A stretch of 64,000 nucleotides of DNA. Origin: Salinimicrobium tongyeongense. GTDB taxonomy: Bacteria; Bacteroidota; Bacteroidia; Flavobacteriales; Flavobacteriaceae. This document shows, in pieces, positions 43,070 through 50,171 of this stretch. The translations under genes were made by a program, and so were the position numbers. How positions within the stretch are numbered: position 1 is the first letter of the stretch; every line of letters starts with the position of its first letter. A model generated the notes under the pieces. The model saw nothing but the letters and a program-made list of their open reading frames with translations. It searched no databases and was not told the origin of the DNA. The stretch is from assembly GCF_026109735.1 (NCBI RefSeq), contig NZ_CP069620.1:372001-436000 (forward strand), read 5' to 3'.

Positions 43070-44065
43070 ATGTTTTTAATAGCGGAGGTCGGGCAAGCCC
43101 ATGAGGGCAGTCTGGGGATTGCCCATTCCTATATCGATGCCCTGGCAAAAACCGGGGTCAATGCCGTTAAGTTCCAGATACATATTGCCGAAGCCGAGAG
43201 CAGCCTGTATGAACCTTTCAGAATAAAGTTCTCTACCCAGGATAAGACCAGGTTTGATTACTGGAAACGTATGGAATTTTCCCTCGAACAATGGCAGGAA
43301 CTTAAAGCCCATTGCGAGGAGGTGGGTTTAGAGTTCATGGCATCGCCTTTCAGCAATGCAGCAGTGGACCTTCTTGAGGAGCTGAATGTGAAACGCTATA
43401 AAATTGGATCGGGTGAAGTAAATAATTTTCTGCTGCTGCAAAAGATCGCTACCACAAACAAGCCACTTATCCTTTCTTCCGGAATGAGTTCTTTTGCGGA
43501 ACTGGATGAGACTGTTGCTTTTTTAAAAAAACTTGATGTTGATTTTTCAATCCTCCAATGTACTACCTCCTACCCTACCCGTCCTGAAAATTACGGACTC
43601 AATGTGATTCAGCAGTTAAAGGAGAGATATGGGGTCAAAGTAGGATATTCAGATCATTCTGCTAAAATAGAAACCTGCATCGCCGCCACCGCATTGGGAG
43701 CTGAGATCCTCGAATTCCATGCTGTGTTCAACCGGAAAATGTTTGGTCCCGATGCAAGTTCTTCATTGGAAATAGAGGAAATTGGACAGTTAGTTTCCGC
43801 AGTTAAAAATATTTCTCTGGCACAACAACACCCGGTGGATAAATCAGACAATACAACTTTTAAGGATCTAAAAAACATCTTCGAAAAATCCCTTGCCGTG
43901 AACAAAGATCTCCCCGCCGGTCATATCCTCACTTTTCAGGATCTGGAAGCTAAAAAACCTAAGGGTTATGGGATTGAAGCCTTGAAATTCAGGAAGGTGA
44001 TAGGGAGGAAAGTAACCAGGGATATTAGACAGTGGGAGTTTTTGAGGGAGGGAGATTTAAGTTAG
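43070..44065 (+). CDS. neuB: N-acetylneuraminate synthase family protein (NeuB-like)
   Basis: 331 residues. FLIAEVGQAHEGSLGIAHSY and VNAVKFQIHIAEAESSLYEP are the NeuB TIM-barrel start. YKIGSGEVNNFLLLQKIATT, ILSSGMSSFAELDETV, ILQCTTSYPTRPEN and VGYSDHSAKIET give the phosphoenolpyruvate- and metal-binding motifs in order. A C-terminal antifreeze-like SAF domain (residues about 265-331, KDLPAGHILTFQDLEAKKP) is present. The enzyme condenses PEP with ManNAc or a related hexose to make a nonulosonic acid. No neuA or neuC is near, so activation must be encoded elsewhere. Confidence 0.88.
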   Translation: MFLIAEVGQAHEGSLGIAHSYIDALAKTGVNAVKFQIHIAEAESSLYEPFRIKFSTQDKTRFDYWKRMEFSLEQWQELKAHCEEVGLEFMASPFSNAAVDLLEELNVKRYKIGSGEVNNFLLLQKIATTNKPLILSSGMSSFAELDETVAFLKKLDVDFSILQCTTSYPTRPENYGLNVIQQLKERYGVKVGYSDHSAKIETCIAATALGAEILEFHAVFNRKMFGPDASSSLEIEEIGQLVSAVKNISLAQQHPVDKSDNTTFKDLKNIFEKSLAVNKDLPAGHILTFQDLEAKKPKGYGIEALKFRKVIGRKVTRDIRQWEFLREGDLS

Positions 44066-44079
44066 AGCCAATTCCTATA

Positions 44080-44275
44080 CTATAGACAGATTGCGTCAGT
44101 CGCTGTATTCAGCTCCCTCGCAATGATGTTTCAATGCGAACCGTCATTGCGAGACAGACGCAGTCCGGCGTGGCAATCTGTTAAAGGCGTCATCTAACAT
44201 GATCGTGATTCCACTACGGCAGATTGCGTCGCTGCCCTGCCTACCGCCAGGCAGGCTCGCAATGACGTTTTCAAT
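44080..44275. repeat. dispersed GCAATGAC-family repeats
   Basis: ACAGATTGCGTCAGTCGC runs to CCCTCGCAATGATG. Next comes GTCATTGCGAGACAGACGCA with GTGGCAATCTGTTAA, then GGCAGATTGCGTCGCTGCCC to GCTCGCAATGACG. Inverted halves alternate, which suggests the repeat forms hairpins. The last copy abuts the stop codon of a broken GIY-YIG gene. Confidence 0.8.
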
Positions 44276-44465
44276 TTAACCCCCATTCTTCAGACAGATC
44301 CTTCCACTCCGGATTCATTTCATTGATGAGCTTTTCCTTATTCGCCCTGTTCCCTGCCTTTAGCTTCTTTTCATATACAATAGCATCACGAATATCACGA
44401 AGCCTCATATTCAGGAAGAATAACTGATCTGTTATTAAATGTAAATAATGGACGGACAAGACCAA
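44271..44465 (-). pseudogene. GIY-YIG nuclease C-terminal fragment
   Basis: The last 40 residues, DIRDAIVYEKKLKAGNRANK followed by EKLINEMNPEWKDLSEEWG, match the C-terminus of small GIY-YIG nuclease family proteins in Bacteroidota. The GIY and YIG motifs, the catalytic arginine and the first 50 residues are missing, and the preceding 18 residues do not fit. It is therefore a 3' remnant. It ends inside a dispersed repeat, with its TGA at 44271-44273 directly after GCAATGACG. Confidence 0.75.
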
Positions 44466-44661
44466 TTCTGATTGATAATAAGTGGAAAAAAGAAATTCCC
44501 TTCTTTATTCACGAAAAGCTGAGTGTTGGAGGTTCTCTTATACAAAAAGACGGAGTCGGATTTTGAATATTACATCAGCAACTCTCAAACTGACCCTATA
44601 AAGAGAGACTTAAATAAATTTTACTGACAAAAGTACTTTGATAAACTAAACGGAAAATAAA
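44404..44661 (+). pseudogene. possible remnant of an unidentified plus-strand gene
   Basis: Two adjoining frames read NGRTRPILIDNKWKKEIPFF then IHEKLSVGGSLIQKDG, and in the next frame DFEYYISNSQTDPIKRDLNK then QKYFDKLNGK and TAA. They would join into one C-terminal fragment with one frameshift and one stop. No family was recognised, and chance open reading in AT-rich DNA is possible. Confidence 0.25.
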
Positions 44662-44675
44662 ACTGATAACTAAGC

Positions 44676-44700
44676 GTTCGTATGGCCGGTACGGCCGAAC
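44676..44700. repeat. hairpin, possible end of the IS91-type element
   Basis: GTTC and GGCCG on the left pair with CGGCC and GAAC on the right around a GTA loop. GCGTTC (44674) and GAACGC (44703) add an outer pair. It lies about 160 bp beyond the 3' end of the broken IS91-type transposase, where such elements carry a terminal hairpin. Confidence 0.4.
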
Positions 44701-44859
44701 ATGAACGCCCTGTTGACTGAACCGGCTGTTTGCTGATTGACTATCTATGGGGATTGATCTGATCTGTGGGGTTTGCTATTAAGAACTTTTGGTGGTAAAC
44801 TTTTCTTTTTTTGATCCTTTGCTTTTATTCTTCCACAGTTTTTATTGGTATAGGTAGTT

Positions 44860-46067
44860 TTAAAGAAGTAAAACTGCTGTTGGTTTTATGCATTCCTGTG
44901 GTTTTGGGCTATAGAGATCTGTTACACCAGTTGAGAGGCGTTTTACAGGGGAGCTATTTCTTTTTTTCAACTTGTTCTTCCAGGAATTTGGTAGGCCTCG
45001 CACTCCAAAGAGCCCAATGATTTCTAGCTGTCCCTGTTTGCAGGTAGGGCATATCCTATGTTGGAGTGGTGGCCTCTTCGGTAGGTTAGCTTCGCCAAGG
45101 CTTTTCTGTAGTTCAGAAATAATTAACCGTTTGTTGTAGGAGCTTAAGATTCCGTAATGGCGGATCCGAACAAAGCCTCTGGGAAGCACGTGCAGTGCAA
45201 ATCGTCTGATGAACTCTGCGTCTGATAGGTACGTGTTAGATTTCCTTCCGCCGTGTCGGTAATCTTTGACAGAAAAGAGACCTTTTTATTATCGAGGTTC
45301 TTGATTCGATGGTTGCTTATGGCGATTTTATGGGTATAGCGACCAAGATATTCAACTACCTGGGGAGGTCCCAGGAAAGGGCGCTTGCAGTAGACTACCC
45401 ATTAGTGCTTGAACAGGTTTTCATAGAAGTTTGTGGATTGGGTTCCAGTTCCTTCCGAAGGGCAGCCACAAAACGAGCCCTGAAGACCTTGCTCATAGCT
45501 TTCACCGGAAACAGATATTTGCCATTGTTCCTGGCCGGTTTCCATTTACCTGACTTTGTGATTCCTCCACCCGGTATGATACAATGCAGATGGGGATGAA
45601 GAGACAGGTTTTGTCCCCAAGTGTGCAGGATTGCGATCATCCCGGGATTGGCTCCAAGGAACTTCGGGTTTGATGCAAAACCCTTGATTACCTGCCAGGC
45701 TGTTTTGAACAGCAGGTCGTACATCTGTTTTGGCTCATACTGGCATAAGCGGTTAAGCTCGCAGGGAAGGGTAAAAACGACATGGAAGTAAGGCACTTTA
45801 AAAAGTTCTTCTTCCCTTGCCCTGATCCATTGTTCCTTTCTGGCACTTTTGACAATGCCGGTTGCGGCAACTGTTGTAGCTAAGGTGTAAACGCCTGCAG
45901 GAAGGATTAAGGCAGCGGTCGATGTGACCACCCAAAGCAGCAGTACGGCACTTTCGAACCGCATGCAAAGTTCTGAGTTGCCAGCTGTTGGCACAATGAT
46001 CAGCTAAGGTCTCCTGGTTACGCTCTAACACCTGGTCTACTTCGTAAGTAGCGGATGACATCACCAT
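44860..46067 (-). pseudogene. IS91-family transposase, multiply frameshifted
   Basis: On the minus strand, fragments in three frames line up with an IS91-type Y2 transposase. A zinc-binding start, HIDRCLNPSCRRLHLSYNSC then RNRHCQKC (to about 45815), is followed after a frameshift by KEQWIRAREEELFKVPYFHV, then VFTLPCELNRLC and LHPHLHCIIPGGGI. After another shift near 45440 comes ENLFKH, an in-frame TAA at 45402-45404, then PPQVVEYLGRYTHKIAISNH. After a third shift near 45280 comes EFIRRFALHVLPRGFVRIRH and the end at 44860. At least three frameshifts and a stop make it non-functional. Confidence 0.88.
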
Positions 46068-46565
46068 TTGTTGTACAGCCTATCCAGCGGACTGAACGGC
46101 TTTCTCCTACCCAATTGTGCCACGTGAAGATAGGTTAAGGTGGTTTGGATATCTGCATGACCTAAAAGATCCTTTAGGCTCATAATATCCAGTCCCATTT
46201 CCAATAGGTGGATTGCATAGCTATGACGAAGGCTGTGAGAGGTAATCTCTTTTTGGATACCGCTGTGTTTGCGTGCCTCCAGTACGATCCATTGAACTCC
46301 TCTCGTGGACAAGGCAGTGGGATTATTTTCCCTGTCATAGCCATTGAAGCACCAGGTCGAAGGATTCTCTGCTGCGATTTACTTTTTCAGGCCACGGATC
46401 TGCAGCTTTGATAGGGGGACATATCGGTCTTTTCATCCTTTGCTCTGACGGATGTGGAGCATCTTTCGATCAAAATCCAGATCCCGGAGCTGCAGGTTGC
46501 GGAGTTAGAAACAACGCAGTCTACAGCTATAAAGCATGGCAAGGACAAGGCGGTGTTTAAAATTG
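46061..46565 (-). pseudogene. tyrosine recombinase (phage-integrase family), decayed
   Basis: Catalytic-domain pieces survive in several frames: KHRLVLAMLYSCRLRCF (arginine region) near 46540, RYVPLSKLQIRGLKK near 46420, CFNGYDRENNPTALSTRGVQ, then EITSHSLRHSYAIHLLEMGL (H-x-x-R) and DLLGHADIQTTLTYLHVAQL with the tyrosine near its end. The N-terminal core-binding domain is missing and several frameshifts are present. Its stop overlaps the IS91-type transposase start by seven bases. This pairing is known for IS91-like elements of Bacteroidota. Confidence 0.85.
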
Positions 46566-47064
46566 AAAATCACTAAACCCAATCTATCTCTAAAAAATAG
46601 ATTTTCAAAAGTGAGTTCTAAAAAAACGGAATGATCAGTTTTCAGCGGATTAAAACTAACTAATTACACAAAAAGAATAAAAGCCCAGTTTACAACAACG
46701 GTTAACAAAAATGTCACTATATAGTGCCTTCCGTAGAGAAATTCAATATAAAGTATCTGAATCCCTGGTCTTTTTCATTAGTTCTCGCATAATCCAGAAT
46801 AATAAAAAGAAATCCAAACATCCGTGGCTTTGATTTAATCATTCCCGCATCTTCAAATCAACCCATCTTCAAATTTTGAAATCAATTTTTCCCGCAGATC
46901 TCGCAGATACACGCAGAAAAAAAAACATCCGAGCATCCCTCGCCTTTTAAATCACGGTTCCCAACCTCCCACCTCCGCTCGAAGTAGCCTGTTTTGCACT
47001 TGAATTTAATCTGGAATCCTGAACTTAAATCTTGAATTTTGAATTTTGAATCTTAAATTTTGAA
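46566..47064. other. gene-free stretch with three simple intergenic motifs
   Basis: No gene was seen. The perfect 12-bp palindrome CACTATATAGTG lies at 46715-46726. CCCGCAGATCTCGCAGATAC followed by ACGCAGAAAA (46891-46920) is a short-word repeat of a type common in Bacteroidota spacers. A run of CTTGAATTT/TTAAATTTTGAA words covers 47000-47066 and runs into the stop codon of the decarboxylase gene. It separates the mobile-element debris from the core genes. Confidence 0.6.
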
Positions 47065-48438
47065 TTATTTCATCGTTTCCAGAATAGCATCAATATCGGC
47101 TTCGGTGGTTTCGGGATTGATGAAACAAAAACGCGAAATAGTTTCTCCCTTCCACTTTGTAGGTGTCACTAAGGCCATACCTGACTTGTGATTTCTATAG
47201 GTCCAGTCACGATATTCATCTGGAGTCCAGCCTTTTCTTCGGAACAAAACTACCGATAAACTTGCCGGCCTTACCAGTTCAAGGTTATCATCCTGTTCAA
47301 TCTTTTCCGCAGCGATTTTGGCCAGCTCGATCCCTTTTTCAATGGCAGTGGTATATTTATCTGTTCCGTGCATGGCAAGGGAAAACCACAAAGGCATACC
47401 ACGCACTCTCCTGGTAAGCTGAATCTGATAATCTGAAGGGTTAAACCCGTCTGCACCTCCATCTTTAAAGATCTCCAGGTAAGCCCCTTTCTGGGAATGG
47501 GCTTCAGCGGCAAGGCTCATGTCTTTATAGATGATCGCCCCACAATCATAGGGTGAAAAAAGCCATTTATGAGGATCGATCGTAATACTGTCGGCCCTTT
47601 CAATTCCGTTAAAGAGGTGGCGTACAGAAGGTGCGGCAAGTGCCCCGCCGCCATAAGCAGCATCAACATGGAACCAGATCCCTTCTTTCTCACAAACATC
47701 GGCAATAGAATCCAGCTCATCTATAATTCCGGCATTGGTAGTCCCGCCGGTAGCTGCCACTGCAAAAAGCCTTTTCCGGTCCTTCTCTTCCAGCTCATCA
47801 ATAGCCGATTGGAGGGCATGCCCCTGTAGATTTTCATCTGGACAATCGATCATCACCACGTCGGCATCCATGACTTTTGCCATGGCCTGAATAGAAGAAT
47901 GTGCCCCGTTTGAAGTGAGCAGTAAAGCCCTCACGCCAATATTGGCTGCATCTTTCTTTCTCCAGGCTTCGCGGGCAGTAACGAGCCCCGAAAGGTTGGC
48001 AGCCGTTCCTCCACTGGTAAATACCCCAAAAGAGCCTTTTGGAAGTCCGGTTAGGGATACCAGCCATTTCATCGCCTGATTTTCACAAAAGATCCCGCCG
48101 GCACCTTCCATCCAGTAAGCCCCGTGGATACTGGAAGCCGAGGTCACAAGGTCAAACATGATAGCCGCACGGGTAGGCGCAGCCGGCACAAAGGCTAAAT
48201 GCCGCGGGTGGTCTATAGGCACCGTGGCCTTCACCAGTATGTCGCGAAACATCTTAAATGCAACTTCTCCTCCAATACCTTCTGGCGTAACAGTTTCCCC
48301 AATCTTAGCAAACAATTCCTCTTCTTTTTGGGGAGAACCCAGCTCGGGCGTCACGTTTGAAATACGGTCTACAGTATATTTCATAACATCGAGGGTCATT
48401 TCAACCAGGTCAATGTCTATCTTATGCATTTTCGTCAT
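47065..48438 (-). CDS. PLP-dependent aromatic-amino-acid-type decarboxylase (group II)
   Basis: 457 residues. The N-terminal segment leads to DHPRHLAFVPAAPTRAAIMF. SFGVFTSGGTAANLSGLVTA holds the PLP phosphate loop, with H180 (SNGAHSSIQAM) as the stacking residue, HVDAAYGGG (D259) as the pyridine-binding aspartate and DPHKW (K291) as the Schiff-base lysine. Members decarboxylate tyrosine, tryptophan, DOPA, glutamate or 2,4-diaminobutyrate; the substrate here cannot be told from the motifs. The ATG overlaps the stop of the upstream bshC gene by four bases, so the two are cotranscribed. Confidence 0.9.
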   Translation of the reverse strand: MTKMHKIDIDLVEMTLDVMKYTVDRISNVTPELGSPQKEEELFAKIGETVTPEGIGGEVAFKMFRDILVKATVPIDHPRHLAFVPAAPTRAAIMFDLVTSASSIHGAYWMEGAGGIFCENQAMKWLVSLTGLPKGSFGVFTSGGTAANLSGLVTAREAWRKKDAANIGVRALLLTSNGAHSSIQAMAKVMDADVVMIDCPDENLQGHALQSAIDELEEKDRKRLFAVAATGGTTNAGIIDELDSIADVCEKEGIWFHVDAAYGGGALAAPSVRHLFNGIERADSITIDPHKWLFSPYDCGAIIYKDMSLAAEAHSQKGAYLEIFKDGGADGFNPSDYQIQLTRRVRGMPLWFSLAMHGTDKYTTAIEKGIELAKIAAEKIEQDDNLELVRPASLSVVLFRRKGWTPDEYRDWTYRNHKSGMALVTPTKWKGETISRFCFINPETTEADIDAILETMK

Positions 48439-50054
48439 AGCGAAATAATATCAAATTTTAATTCAAGTGGTTTTAGGGTCTCCAGCAAGGCAGGGATAAG
48501 TGCATCTCCATATTCCAGGTAAAACTCCGAGAAATTGTGATGCCTTTCCTGAAGTCCTTTGCCGGGAAACAATTCATTTTGCAGGCTGGCAATTCTTGAA
48601 ACCTCATCTTCAAGCTTTCTTTTCTGGGCTTTTAGCAGCCGTTTTTCAAGGTGGTCAAGGCCTTTAAGCTGCTTCACCTCCTGCGCTTTTACAGCATTCA
48701 GAAAAGATCTGTCAGTTTGTTCGGCCAGGGTGTACATTTCCTGAAATTGCTTTACCAAATGCTCTTTTTGAGGGGAAAAGTCAATGTCAATATTGGAAAT
48801 CCTTCTTACCTTCCTGTTGATCAATTCGTGCGGTTTCAGGAAAAGTTCGGGTAAAGAGATGTTCAGTTTTTGCCTTTTTTGATCCTGCTTTTCTGTTTGG
48901 AGCAAAGCCGAATTTCGAAGCAGAAGTATTGGAAAAACAACCTCTGCCTGCTCGAAAAGCTGTTTTAGCTGAAACCAGTACGCCAGTTCCCCGCCACCGC
49001 CAATGTAACACAGGTTTGGCAAAATTACCTCCTGATATAAAGGCCGAAGCAGCACATTGGGACTGAATTTCTCCGGATGTTCTTCAATAAACTGCTCTAA
49101 TTCTTCACGGGTCCAGGAAATTTCGTGGTCATGGACAAAGTATTTGCCGTTCTTTTCAATGATGCGCTCCCGCATACCTTCCTGCATGTAAAACAGGTTG
49201 AGCTCCCGCGGATTCACCTGTACTTTATATCCTTCTTTTTCTAAAACTTCCGATTGTTGCTGAACAGTTTTAAAAGAAACCTGCTCAAAAAGCTCATTTT
49301 TGACAGGTGAAATGTACAACCTCTTCAATTCGGGCTCATGCGCATCAATAATCACCAGCCCCTGCTCTTTAAAAAGCTCGTTGGCCAGGTAACGCGTGGC
49401 ATCGGCAAGGTTATCGTGCTCCAAATATGCCTTTTTGAACCACTCTTTGAGCTGCTGTGCATTTTTACTACTCCCAATTTCAGCTGAAAATAGTTCAAAG
49501 ACATCTTCAAGTCTATCGGTAGGCATTTCTCCCACAGGTCCGCCGGTCTTTTTTGATTTTGGCGGATTCCACTGGAACTTCTTTCCGTGGAGATGAAAAA
49601 AACTGATCTCCTCAAAGTCATGATCTTCGGTCGCCATCCAGTAAACGGGCACAAAATTGTATTCGGGATACTCCTTTTTAAGATCGGCCGCAAGATTGAT
49701 GGCGGTAACTATCTTGTAAAGAAAGTAAAGCGGCCCCGTAAACAGGTTGAGCTGGTGCCCGGTGGTCACGGTAAAAGTGCTGTCTTTTTCCAGAAGCTCA
49801 ATATTTGCAAGGCTTGCTTCGGAAGCATTGATCTTTTGATATTGACGCTTCAGGGTTTTGGCAAGCACGGCACGTTTTTGGCTTCCGCCGTGGCTGCTGA
49901 AGTTCTCTTTCTTTAAAAGGATTTGTTTTCCGAAGTTATTGAGATCGGGGAAAAGCCCGTAAAACTGCTTAACATTCTCTTTTTGATCCAGATAATCGGT
50001 CACCAGTGATGTAAAGTAGTTAGTTTCCCGATACGAAAGAGAATTTTTCTGCAT
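48435..50054 (-). CDS. bshC: bacillithiol biosynthesis cysteine-adding enzyme BshC
   Basis: About 539 residues from the ATG at 50054; an open stretch to 50105 has no better start. FTVTTGHQLNLFTGPLYFLY is the BshC signature. It is followed by PVYWMATEDHDFEEISFFHL, then LRPLYQEVILPNLCYIGGGG and ELAYWFQLKQLFEQA. A coiled-coil-like stretch (residues about 430-490) lies near the end. BshC adds cysteine to GlcN-malate to make bacillithiol, the low-molecular-weight thiol of many Bacteroidota and Firmicutes. Other bsh genes are not in the window. It is transcribed away from the M14 peptidase gene. Confidence 0.95.
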   Translation of the reverse strand: MQKNSLSYRETNYFTSLVTDYLDQKENVKQFYGLFPDLNNFGKQILLKKENFSSHGGSQKRAVLAKTLKRQYQKINASEASLANIELLEKDSTFTVTTGHQLNLFTGPLYFLYKIVTAINLAADLKKEYPEYNFVPVYWMATEDHDFEEISFFHLHGKKFQWNPPKSKKTGGPVGEMPTDRLEDVFELFSAEIGSSKNAQQLKEWFKKAYLEHDNLADATRYLANELFKEQGLVIIDAHEPELKRLYISPVKNELFEQVSFKTVQQQSEVLEKEGYKVQVNPRELNLFYMQEGMRERIIEKNGKYFVHDHEISWTREELEQFIEEHPEKFSPNVLLRPLYQEVILPNLCYIGGGGELAYWFQLKQLFEQAEVVFPILLLRNSALLQTEKQDQKRQKLNISLPELFLKPHELINRKVRRISNIDIDFSPQKEHLVKQFQEMYTLAEQTDRSFLNAVKAQEVKQLKGLDHLEKRLLKAQKRKLEDEVSRIASLQNELFPGKGLQERHHNFSEFYLEYGDALIPALLETLKPLELKFDIISL

Positions 50055-50171
50055 TGAAATGAATTTTCGCAAATATACAATTAAGAGTGTTGGCGGTAAA
50101 ATCAATAAAAAAATATTGAGAACGATAATGTTTTATATTTACCTCTAATTTGAAATTTGAGATTTTTCCCT

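Noticed and set aside
46715-46726. CACTATATAGTG palindrome as an operator or element end
   Set aside because: A single AT-rich palindrome with no gene or duplicated partner near it; recorded only as part of the gap.
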